Shown piece by piece: positions 1 through 5,486 of a stretch of 5,486 nt of DNA (the stretch's first letter is position 1; each line of letters starts with the position of its first letter). Below the pieces are notes generated by a model. That model worked only from the letters and a program-made list of their open reading frames with translations, had not been told where the DNA came from and made no database searches. A program made the translations under genes and the position numbers. The stretch comes from Clostridia bacterium (GTDB lineage: Bacteria > Bacillota > Clostridia > Oscillospirales > Acutalibacteraceae): contig JAFZOE010000066.1 in NCBI GenBank assembly GCA_017552845.1, forward strand, positions 1 through 5,486. The letters run 5' to 3'.

Positions 1-539
1 CCCTTATCAGCGGTGAGTTCGGCGGCCTTGCGCACCACCTTGCCCATCATACCGACCGCGTCCATATTTATACCGGTTTTAGTCGAGCCGATATTTACGC
101 TGGAACAGAGAAAATCGGTGGAGGCAAGCGCTTCGGGAATAGCCTCGATAAGCTCCTTGTCGCCGGGGCCGAAGCCTTTATGAACGAGCGCAGAAAAACC
201 GCCGAGGAAATTGACTCCGCAGGTCTTCGCGGCTCTGTCGAGAGTCTTCGCAAGCTTGACCGCATCCTTGTCATCGGTCGATGCGAGAATCATGGCCGCG
301 GGAGTGACGGAAATGCGCTTATTGATAATCGGAATTCCGAGCTCCTTTTCTATCTGCTCACCCGTCGCAACAAGGTCCTTCGCGTAGCGTGTGATTTTAT
401 CATAAACCTTCTGACACATGATATCGGAATCCGAGTGGCAGCAGTCGAGGAGCGAGATGCCCATTGTGATTGTGCGCACATCGAGATTCTCATCCTGTAT
501 CATAGTGATTGTTTCGAGAATATCTCTTGCGTTAAGCAT
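1..539 (-). CDS. UPF0210 / PFL-family (DUF711) protein, N-terminal part, runs off the window
   Basis: This is the first 179 codons of a minus-strand gene whose 3' end lies beyond base 1. Family members are about 450 residues, so roughly 40% is present. The protein begins MLNARDILETITMIQDENLD and contains VRTITMGISLLDCCHSD (residues 21-37), KRISVTPAA (74-82), a glycine-rich NFLGGFSALVHKGF stretch (110-123) and SSVNIGSTKTGINMDAVGMMG (146-166), all typical of the UPF0210/DUF711 family. I see no signal peptide or membrane helix, so it is probably cytosolic. The start is set by a good ribosome binding site (GAGGTGAAA) in the 11-nt gap after the ACT-domain gene, which implies co-transcription. The biochemical function of the family is not established to my knowledge. 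Its regular pairing with a small ACT protein suggests a ligand-responsive enzyme or regulator; that is inference. Family assignment is firm, function unknown. Confidence 0.93.
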   Translation of the reverse strand, partial: MLNARDILETITMIQDENLDVRTITMGISLLDCCHSDSDIMCQKVYDKITRYAKDLVATGEQIEKELGIPIINKRISVTPAAMILASTDDKDAVKLAKTLDRAAKTCGVNFLGGFSALVHKGFGPGDKELIEAIPEALASTDFLCSSVNIGSTKTGINMDAVGMMGKVVRKAAELTADK

Positions 540-550
540 TGAATTTCACC

Positions 551-820
551 TCAGATTGTATGCATTGCGTTGAAAATATCTTCGTGCATGGCGTGGATTG
601 AAAGATTCATCTCTTTGCCCATTTTTTCGAGATCCTCGGCAAAGTCGGTGAACGGCACGCTCGCCTTTGAGATATCGACCATCATTATCATCGCAAACAT
701 ATCCTGAAGTATGGACTGGGTAACTTCGAGAACATTGATATTGTTCTCGGCGCATTTTACGGAAACCTTCGCGAGAATTCCGACCATATCCTTACCTATA
801 ACCGTTATTACTGCTCTCAT
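551..820 (-). CDS. ACT-domain protein, UPF0237 family
   Basis: This is an 89-residue protein consisting of one ACT domain. The opening beta strand MRAVITVIGKD is followed by the turn and helix MVGILAKVSVKCAENNINV (12-30), the second strand with LEVTQSILQDMFAM (31-44), IMMVDIS, and a C-terminal half ending in HEDIFNAMHTI, the usual end of UPF0237 proteins. ACT domains of this kind (GcvR-like) usually bind small ligands such as amino acids, often as dimers; the ligand here cannot be read from the sequence. An open frame continues 47 codons upstream into the phosphatase gene. The start at 820 is preferred because AAGGAG sits a few bases ahead of it, the family homology begins at this Met, and the protein has the usual family length. 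It lies 10 nt after the HAD gene and 11 nt before UPF0210, so it belongs to the same operon and probably works with UPF0210. Confidence 0.93.
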   Translation of the reverse strand: MRAVITVIGKDMVGILAKVSVKCAENNINVLEVTQSILQDMFAMIMMVDISKASVPFTDFAEDLEKMGKEMNLSIHAMHEDIFNAMHTI

Positions 821-830
821 TGTTTTCTCC

Positions 831-1436
831 TTATATATCAAGTATTTCGATAATGTCGCCGACAACATAATCGGCGTTTGTTTCAATATTTTTATCCTTT
901 GTGAAAAGGCAGCCGAGAGTGCCGGCGTTCTTGCCCGAAAGCACATCAAGCTCCCTGTCACCGATCATCAGGGTTCTGCTTTTATCGAGGCCGTATTTTT
1001 CGCAGATGTAATTCACGCCGTCGGGCGCAGGCTTCGGGGTGAAGGCATAGGATGAATCGACGCACTCGGTGAAATAATCAAGCAGGCCGTATTCTCCTAA
1101 ATAATGCTGTGAACTCTCTCTTCCCCTGTGGGAATAAAGAAACTGCCTCGCGCCCCTTTTTGCAAGTGTTTCAAGCGTTTTTACGGTATTTTCAAATGGA
1201 ACTGCCTTCGGCTCCATATCATAAATATGCTCGATTTCGCTGTGGCGGTGAGCCATTCCGGGAGTAACGCCGTAATGTGTGTAGCAGGTTTCAAAGGTGA
1301 TTTCAAAAAGCGCCTTTGCCTCATCGAAATCAACAGGCCTGCCGTATTCCTCCATCATAACCTGAAAAGCTTTGGTAATATGGGGATAACTGTCAAACAG
1401 CATCCCGTCAAAATCCCAGATGTAATTCTCAATCAT
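831..1436 (-). CDS. HAD-superfamily (subfamily IA-like) hydrolase, probable phosphatase
   Basis: This is a complete 201-residue cytosolic protein with the four HAD motifs. Motif I is WDFDGMLFDS, with nucleophile Asp8 and acid/base Asp10. Motif II is Ser102 in FLYSHRG. Motif III is Lys135 in TPKPAP. Motif IV is MIGDRELD, with Asp160 and Asp164 for Mg2+. Residues about 16-90 form a small helical C1-type cap. Such enzymes normally remove phosphate from small phosphorylated metabolites, and annotation pipelines often call them phosphoglycolate phosphatase-like; the true substrate cannot be told. The residue after motif I Gly is Met where Thr is common. A longer open frame to 1622 exists but runs through galE. 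The start at 1436 is chosen because the HAD fold begins there and the gene overlaps the galE stop by 8 nt (ATGATTGA). No strong ribosome binding site is visible, so translation is probably coupled to galE. A sugar-phosphate substrate would fit galE but is speculative. Confidence 0.92.
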   Translation of the reverse strand: MIENYIWDFDGMLFDSYPHITKAFQVMMEEYGRPVDFDEAKALFEITFETCYTHYGVTPGMAHRHSEIEHIYDMEPKAVPFENTVKTLETLAKRGARQFLYSHRGRESSQHYLGEYGLLDYFTECVDSSYAFTPKPAPDGVNYICEKYGLDKSRTLMIGDRELDVLSGKNAGTLGCLFTKDKNIETNADYVVGDIIEILDI

Positions 1437-2448
1437 CGGCGTATCCGTCGGGGTTGTTCGACTGCCAGCGCCAGCTGTCCTCGCACATTTCGTCAATATC
1501 CCTGAGCGCAACCCAGCCGAGCTCCGCCTTTGCTTTGGAAGGATCGGAATAACAGGTTGCGAGGTCGCCCGCGCGGCGGTCCGCGATTTCATATTTAAGC
1601 TCATGGCCGCAGGCTTTTTCAAACGCCTTTATGACATCGAGCACGCTATAGCCCTTGCCGGTTCCGAGATTATAGGTGAAGCATCCTTTTTCGCCGATAA
1701 TCTTTTCGACCGCTTTGATATGGCCGATCGCGAGGTCAACGACGTGGATATAGTCGCGCACTCCGGTTCCGTCGGGAGTCGGATAATCGTTGCCGAAAAC
1801 GGTGATATGGTCGAGCTTGCCGACCGCGACTTTTGCGATATAGGGAACGAGATTATTCGGAATACCGTTGGGATCCTCGCCGATTTTTCCGCTCTTGTGG
1901 GCGCCGATGGGGTTGAAATATCTGAGCAGGCAGACGCTCCATTCGCCGTCAGCGGCGCAGGTATCCCTGAGAATTCTCTCTATGTATAATTTGGTCGTGC
2001 CGTAGGGATTTGTGGTCTTGCCCTCGGGCATATCCTCTCTGAGCGGGGATTCGTTTTCAGCGCCGTAAACCGTTGCGGATGAGCTGAAAACTATCTTTTT
2101 GCAGTCGGCATCGCGCATGGCTTCAAGGAGTTTCACCGTTCCGCCGATATTGTTATCATAGTATTCAAGCGGCTTTTCAACGCTCTCGCCGACAGCCTTT
2201 AGGCCCGCAAAATGAATAACCGCGTCAATCTTATTCTCTGCGAAAACTTTATCGAGAAATTCCTTATCTCTTATATCGCCTTTGCAGAATTTTACGGTCT
2301 TTCCCGTAATTTCTTCTATACGTTTTATACTTTCGCTCTTGCTGTTGCAGAGATTATCGAGTATAATGGTATCGTAACCGGCATTGAGAAGCTCAACTGC
2401 GGTGTGCGAGCCGATGAAGCCCGCGCCGCCCGTAACAAGGATTTTCAT
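1429..2448 (-). CDS. galE: UDP-glucose 4-epimerase GalE
   Basis: This is a complete 339-residue extended short-chain dehydrogenase/reductase that interconverts UDP-glucose and UDP-galactose using bound NAD+. The N-terminal Rossmann motif is GGAGFIGSH (Gly7, Gly10, Gly13). The catalytic set is Ser124 in FSSSATVYG plus Tyr149 and Lys153 in YGTTK, at the same numbers as in E. coli GalE. LRYFNPIGAH (175-184), RDYIHVVDLA (231-240) and RRAGDLA with Arg292 match the UDP-binding region, and the C-terminal CEDSWRWQ motif is typical. Length equals the family norm (about 338). The residue matching E. coli Tyr299 is Cys299 (codon 1552-1554), as in human GALE, which predicts a larger sugar pocket and UDP-GlcNAc/GalNAc activity. 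The start at 2448 has a strong GGAGGG ribosome binding site and a near-consensus promoter upstream. It is first in the operon; no galK or galT is in view, so a role in UDP-sugar supply for surface glycans is as likely as galactose catabolism. Confidence 0.98.
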   Translation of the reverse strand: MKILVTGGAGFIGSHTAVELLNAGYDTIILDNLCNSKSESIKRIEEITGKTVKFCKGDIRDKEFLDKVFAENKIDAVIHFAGLKAVGESVEKPLEYYDNNIGGTVKLLEAMRDADCKKIVFSSSATVYGAENESPLREDMPEGKTTNPYGTTKLYIERILRDTCAADGEWSVCLLRYFNPIGAHKSGKIGEDPNGIPNNLVPYIAKVAVGKLDHITVFGNDYPTPDGTGVRDYIHVVDLAIGHIKAVEKIIGEKGCFTYNLGTGKGYSVLDVIKAFEKACGHELKYEIADRRAGDLATCYSDPSKAKAELGWVALRDIDEMCEDSWRWQSNNPDGYADD

Positions 2449-2479
2449 AATACACCCTCCGGAAATATATTCGCAGTAT

Positions 2480-2508
2480 ATTATATCTTATTGTTATAAA
2501 AAAATCAA
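2480..2508 (-). promoter_or_regulatory. Sigma-A-type promoter of the galE operon
   Basis: Read on the minus strand, a -35 box TTGATT (2508-2503) is followed by a 17-nt spacer and a perfect -10 box TATAAT (2485-2480). This predicts transcription starting near 2473 and a 5' leader of about 25 nt that contains the galE ribosome binding site GGAGGG. The leader is too short for a riboswitch, and I see no obvious operator. It probably drives all four minus-strand genes. Confidence 0.8.
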
Positions 2509-2571
2509 TGACCGAGTTAATAATTACCGATAAATATATTCTAAACTTTTTATGAATCGCGAGGAAAGACA

Positions 2572-3435
2572 ATGCTTAACCTTACAGACAGCGCGGTTGT
2601 CAGATCCATTCTTGCAAAGCACGGCTTCAGCTTTTCAAAGAATCTGGGGCAGAATTTCATTATCAATCCCGATATCTGCCCAGAGATGGCAGAAAACTGC
2701 GGCGCGGATTCGGAGAGCGGTGTGCTCGAAATCGGGCCGGGTATAGGAGTGCTGACAAAAGAGCTCTGCCTCAGGGCGAAGAAGGTCGTGTCAATTGAGC
2801 TCGACAAGCGACTGCTTCCGATACTGGACGAAACGGTCGGGGAATTCGACAATCTTAAAATCATCAACGCCGACGTAATGAAAGCCGACCTTAAAAAGAT
2901 AATTACCGAGGAATTCGGCGATATGCCCGTTTATGTCTGCGCAAATCTCCCCTACTATATCACTTCGCCTATAATAATGATGCTGCTCGAAAACAATCCC
3001 GGTGTCAGGGCGATAACCGTAATGGTGCAGAAGGAATGGGCGGACAGAATCACCTCGCCCGTCGGCTCAAGGGATGCGGGCGCCGTGACGGTCGCAGTTG
3101 ACTATTATTCGCAGGTGCAGAAGCTCTTTGGCGTTTCAAAGAATTCATTCATGCCCGCGCCGAAGGTTGACAGCGCCGTTATCCGCATGGATATCCGCGA
3201 AAAGCCGCCGGTCGAAATCAGGGATGAGAAGCTTTTCTTTGCGATTGTGAAAGCGGCATTCGGCCAGCGCAGGAAGACCGCTCTCAATTCACTTTCATCA
3301 GGCCTCGCCATTTCAAAAGACGCCGTTGCGAAAGCGCTTACTCAGTGCGGATTTGATACGAATGTGCGCGCGGAGACGATGACTATGGAGGAATTTGCCG
3401 CTCTCGCGGATGCTCTTTGTAATTCTGAAAAATAA
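2572..3435 (+). CDS. rsmA: 16S rRNA (adenine(1518)-N6/adenine(1519)-N6)-dimethyltransferase RsmA (KsgA)
   Basis: This complete 287-residue enzyme uses S-adenosylmethionine to dimethylate the two adjacent adenines in the 3'-terminal hairpin of 16S rRNA (1518/1519 in E. coli numbering), a late step of 30S assembly; its loss typically gives kasugamycin resistance. The family signature NLGQNF is at 24-29, SAM motif I EIGPGIGVLT at 53-62, the acidic ribose-binding strand VVSIELD at 72-78, NADVMK around Asp101, the catalytic NLPYYITSP at 125-133, and SFMPAPKVDSAV at 192-203; residues from about 205 form the helical C-terminal domain. The segment after VQKEWADR reads SRDAGAVTVA instead of the YGxL(S/T) pattern of E. 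coli, a variant I associate with Clostridia. The start has GAGGAAAG about 4-10 nt upstream. It is divergent from galE. The RNase M5 gene that often accompanies rsmA in Firmicutes is not adjacent. Confidence 0.98.
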   Translation: MLNLTDSAVVRSILAKHGFSFSKNLGQNFIINPDICPEMAENCGADSESGVLEIGPGIGVLTKELCLRAKKVVSIELDKRLLPILDETVGEFDNLKIINADVMKADLKKIITEEFGDMPVYVCANLPYYITSPIIMMLLENNPGVRAITVMVQKEWADRITSPVGSRDAGAVTVAVDYYSQVQKLFGVSKNSFMPAPKVDSAVIRMDIREKPPVEIRDEKLFFAIVKAAFGQRRKTALNSLSSGLAISKDAVAKALTQCGFDTNVRAETMTMEEFAALADALCNSEK

Positions 3436-3444
3436 TATATACTA

Positions 3445-3471
3445 TTGACAATTATAATGAATTGTGATAAT
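3445..3471 (+). promoter_or_regulatory. Probable promoter of the lysine-riboswitch/transporter transcript
   Basis: A perfect -35 hexamer TTGACA (3445-3450) is followed by an extended -10 element TGTGATAAT (3463-3471) with a 15-nt spacer, shorter than the ideal 17 but tolerable with a TGn extension. An alternative -10, TATAAT at 3453-3458, has no good -35. Either places the transcription start just upstream of the riboswitch aptamer. An 18-bp interrupted palindrome (3448-3465) overlaps the promoter. No GC-rich terminator hairpin separates rsmA from this region. Confidence 0.6.
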
Positions 3472-3479
3472 TTTTAATT

Positions 3480-3642
3480 TGCAATAACAGAGGCGCGGAA
3501 ATCATCAGTAACCCGGTAAACGGCAGGGCATGCCGCGGGCGAAAGGGGTTTTCGCCGAGGTGAAATCAAAGCCCCGTTGGTTTTGCCGGGCCGCCTGCAG
3601 AATATGCGGCGGACTGTCACGGTGAGTGGAGTGCTGTATGCA
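3480..3642 (+). promoter_or_regulatory. Lysine riboswitch (L-box) aptamer
   Basis: The leader carries the conserved lysine-aptamer blocks in order: AGAGGCGCGG (3490-3499), AGTAA (3507-3511), GCGAAAGGGG (3539-3548), TCGCCGAGG (3552-3560), GCCCCGTTGG (3571-3580), GCCGGGCCGCC (3585-3595), GGACTGTCAC (3611-3620) and GTGGAGTGCTG (3626-3636). Visible helices: P1 pairs 3480-3490 with 3634-3642 with two bulged A's. A hairpin in the P2 arm pairs CCCG/CGGG (3512-3515 with 3536-3539) and CGGCA/TGCCG (3521-3525 with 3531-3535). P4 pairs CCGCC/GGCGG (3591-3595 with 3608-3612) and GCA/TGC. A very short P5 is CAC-GGTGA-GTG (3618-3628). Established knowledge: this RNA class binds L-lysine and usually shuts off lysine biosynthesis or uptake genes. 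Here it precedes an NhaC-family transporter, which marks that gene as a likely lysine importer. Confidence 0.95.
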
Positions 3643-3656
3643 GATAAATCTGTGTT

Positions 3657-3701
3657 TTCCGGCTCCCTGACCGCGCGTTAAGGGGCCGAATTATTATTTT
3701 T
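3657..3701 (+). terminator. Probable intrinsic terminator: expression platform of the lysine riboswitch
   Basis: Just after P1, CGGC(T)CCCT (3660-3668) pairs with AGGGGCCG (3681-3688) as an eight-pair stem with one bulged T and a 12-nt loop, followed by a T-rich tract TTATTATTTTT (3691-3701). The tract is interrupted by A's, so termination may be incomplete. The left arm might instead pair with the aptamer tail (GGAGT 3628-3632 with GCTCC 3662-3666), giving a possible antiterminator; that pairing is inferred by eye. A small hairpin CAGA-TAAA-TCTG (3641-3652) lies between aptamer and terminator. High lysine would be expected to favour termination ahead of the transporter gene. Confidence 0.75.
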
Positions 3702-3714
3702 GGAGGGATTTCCA

Positions 3715-5486
3715 ATGACCAGGAGAAGATGGATGCTCGCAATCCTGCTTACGGTTGCGCTCCTCGCCTCACTTTTCACCACATTCGCAATGGCGGATAA
3801 CGAAACAGAAGCTGTTCCCGAAACCGCAGTCGCCGCAGAGGAATCTGCTGCAAGCGATGAAGGTCTGCCGACTCTTATCGCCCCCGCTCAGGACGAAGAA
3901 GAAACAGTTCCCGAGCTTGCGGAAGAAAAAGCAGAAACCCTTGCCGCAGCTGATGGGGAAGCTGTTATCACCATCGGCGCTGAGGCTGCCGATACCTTCA
4001 CTCTCGGCGAAGGCGAAGACGCTGTTGATTACGATCTTTCGGACGGCGACAGCGCAGCGGCTTATGTTGACGGCTACGCTGACAATATCGCAGCCGACCC
4101 CTCGTTTGACAGCCATATCAAGACCGCTATAGCAAAGGTCCGCGAGTCAATCAAAGGCTACGCCACATTCCTTGCTCTTATTCCCCCGCTGATCGCGATT
4201 ATTCTCGCGCTCATCACCAAAGAGGTTTATTCCTCACTCATCGTCGGCATCATAGTCGGCGGCGTCATCTACGCGGGCGGCAACTTTGAGACCATTATGA
4301 ACCATGTTGTTCAGGACGGTTTCATAGCTTCCGTAGCAGACAGCTGGAATGTCGGTATTCTTATATTCCTTGTAATTCTCGGCACGATAGTCGCCCTTAT
4401 GAATAAGGCGGGCGGATCAGCCGCATTCGGCCGCTGGGCTGTAAAGCATATCAAATCAAGAGTCGGCGCCCAGATAGCAACGATTTGTCTCGGTGTTCTC
4501 ATCTTCATTGATGACTATTTCAACTGCCTTACCGTCGGCTCGGTTATGAGACCTGTTACCGACAGCCATAAGGTTTCAAGAGCAAAGCTCTCATATCTCA
4601 TTGACGCCACTGCGGCTCCTGTCTGCATCATTGCTCCCATTTCATCCTGGGCGGCGGCTGTTGCGGGCTTCGCAAGCTCGGCAGGCGCAAAGAACGGCAT
4701 TGAGCTCTTCCTTCGCGCTATCCCCTATAATTTCTATGCGCTCTTCACAATTCTTATGATGTTCGTCCTTGTTGCCGCAAAATTTGATTACGGCCCGATG
4801 AAACTTCACGAAAAGAACGCCATAGAAAACGATGATATTTTCACTTCCGGCACAAAGCAGGCGGTTGAAGATATGCAGGTTAACGAAAAAGGCAAAGTTA
4901 TCGACCTTGTAATTCCTGTTATTTTCCTTATCATCGCATGTGTTATCGGCATGATTTACACCGGCGGATTCTTCAGCGGAGCAAGCTTCATTGACGCATT
5001 CTCCGATTCCGACGCATCGGTCGGCCTTGCGCTCGGCGGCGCAGCAGCCCTTGTATTCTCTGTAATTTACTTCGTAATCAGAAGAACAATCAAGTTCAGA
5101 GATATTATGGAATCCCTGCCCGACGGCTTCAAGGCAATGGTTCCCGCCATCCTTATCCTTGTCTGCGCATGGACTCTCAAAGCGATGACCGATTCACTCG
5201 GCGCGAAGATCTTCATTTCCCAGCTCGTTGAAGGCACAGCAGGCGGCTTCCAGATGTTCCTGCCCGCCATCATCTTCGCAATCGCAGTCGGCCTCTCATT
5301 CGCAACCGGCACCTCATGGGGCACATTCGGTATCCTCATCCCCATCGTTCTCAGCGTATTTGACGCATCCAATCCCCTTGCCATCATCTCCATCTCGGCA
5401 TGTATGGCAGGCGCGGTCTGCGGCGACCACTGCTCCCCCATCTCGGATACCACCATCATGGCGTCCGCCGGTGCGCAGTGTGACCA
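3715..5486 (+). CDS. NhaC-family transporter, probable lysine importer (LysW type) with acidic N-terminal extension; 3' end missing
   Basis: An open frame of 590 codons runs off the right edge. The start has GGAGGG 7 nt upstream. Residues 1-27 look like a signal peptide (RRR, hydrophobic 7-22, AMA before Asp28). Residues 28-135 are acidic and low-complexity: 31 Asp/Glu against one Lys. The transporter proper starts near 140, with about 10-11 membrane segments visible (roughly 150-168, 172-188, 211-230, 252-272, 293-320, 332-356, 396-417, 436-455, 474-490, 513-545, 553-570). NhaC hallmarks are FIDDYFNCLTVGSVMRPVTD (264-283), IDATAAPVCIIAPISSWAA (296-314), FATGTSWGTFGILIPI (529-544) and CGDHCSPISDTTIMASAGA (569-587). 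The family includes Na+/H+ antiporters and amino-acid exchangers. The lysine riboswitch upstream supports lysine uptake, as proposed for LysW. Little of the core should be missing, since the last hallmark is present. Transport direction and coupling ion are inferred. A second possible start, Met7, would shorten the signal peptide but has no ribosome binding site of its own. Confidence 0.9.
   Translation, partial: MTRRRWMLAILLTVALLASLFTTFAMADNETEAVPETAVAAEESAASDEGLPTLIAPAQDEEETVPELAEEKAETLAAADGEAVITIGAEAADTFTLGEGEDAVDYDLSDGDSAAAYVDGYADNIAADPSFDSHIKTAIAKVRESIKGYATFLALIPPLIAIILALITKEVYSSLIVGIIVGGVIYAGGNFETIMNHVVQDGFIASVADSWNVGILIFLVILGTIVALMNKAGGSAAFGRWAVKHIKSRVGAQIATICLGVLIFIDDYFNCLTVGSVMRPVTDSHKVSRAKLSYLIDATAAPVCIIAPISSWAAAVAGFASSAGAKNGIELFLRAIPYNFYALFTILMMFVLVAAKFDYGPMKLHEKNAIENDDIFTSGTKQAVEDMQVNEKGKVIDLVIPVIFLIIACVIGMIYTGGFFSGASFIDAFSDSDASVGLALGGAAALVFSVIYFVIRRTIKFRDIMESLPDGFKAMVPAILILVCAWTLKAMTDSLGAKIFISQLVEGTAGGFQMFLPAIIFAIAVGLSFATGTSWGTFGILIPIVLSVFDASNPLAIISISACMAGAVCGDHCSPISDTTIMASAGAQCD

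Noticed and set aside
180..542. Plus-strand 120-codon open frame
   Set aside because: It is antisense to the well-supported UPF0210 gene, has no recognisable domain, and is explained by codon bias of the real gene.
821..961. N-terminal 47-codon extension of the ACT protein
   Set aside because: It lies inside the HAD gene in another frame; the ribosome binding site and domain boundary point to the start at 820.
1437..1622. N-terminal 62-codon extension of the HAD protein
   Set aside because: It is out-of-frame galE sequence, Arg/Ala/Ser-rich and unlike any HAD N terminus; the true start at 1436 overlaps the galE stop.
2509..2571. Promoter for rsmA in the divergent gap
   Set aside because: The gap is AT-rich and includes TATATT at 2535-2540, but no -35 box at a suitable distance is convincing, so no site is called although a promoter must exist nearby.
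2552..2746. 64-codon plus-strand frame beginning upstream of rsmA, considered as a leader peptide
   Set aside because: It overlaps rsmA out of frame for most of its length, has no ribosome binding site and no regulatory pattern such as runs of one amino acid.
3755..4132. 125-codon plus-strand frame and the opposing 115-codon minus-strand frame (3769-4116)
   Set aside because: Both overlap the acidic extension of the transporter. That frame has a strong ribosome binding site and continues without a break into NhaC homology. The alternatives are compositional shadows with Lys/Pro/Leu-rich or Cys/Gly/Phe-rich products and no ribosome binding site.
5067..5459. 130-codon minus-strand frame
   Set aside because: It is antisense to conserved NhaC motifs and resembles no family; it is a shadow of the real gene.

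Overview
The window looks like chromosomal DNA from an anaerobic Firmicute of class Clostridia, plausibly Oscillospiraceae/Ruminococcaceae. This is inferred from strong GGAGG-type ribosome binding sites, sigma-A-like promoters in AT-rich gaps between moderately GC-rich genes, the style of the RsmA sequence, and a lysine (L-box) riboswitch ahead of an NhaC-family transporter. No mobile element, CRISPR array, rRNA or tRNA was seen.

Left half (1-2448, minus strand): a compact four-gene operon read right to left. It runs galE (UDP-glucose 4-epimerase), a HAD-superfamily phosphatase overlapping galE by 8 nt, a small ACT-domain protein of the UPF0237 type, and the first 179 codons of a UPF0210/PFL-family (DUF711) protein that leaves the window. 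The last two genes are a familiar pair of unknown function. A near-consensus promoter (TTGATT, 17 nt, TATAAT) lies just upstream of galE. GalE carries Cys at the position of E. coli Tyr299, which predicts that it also accepts N-acetylated UDP-hexoses.

Middle (2449-3435): a divergent AT-rich gap, then rsmA (ksgA), the 16S rRNA adenine dimethyltransferase, complete on the plus strand.

Right part (3436-5486, plus strand): a promoter region with a small palindrome, a complete lysine riboswitch aptamer, an apparent intrinsic terminator as expression platform, and a 3'-truncated NhaC-family transporter. The riboswitch makes this transporter a probable lysine importer (LysW type) rather than a plain Na+/H+ antiporter. 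Its most unusual trait is an N-terminal signal peptide followed by about 110 residues of very acidic sequence (31 Asp/Glu against one Lys) before the first transporter helix. This riboswitch plus acidic-tailed transporter is the most interesting part of the window.
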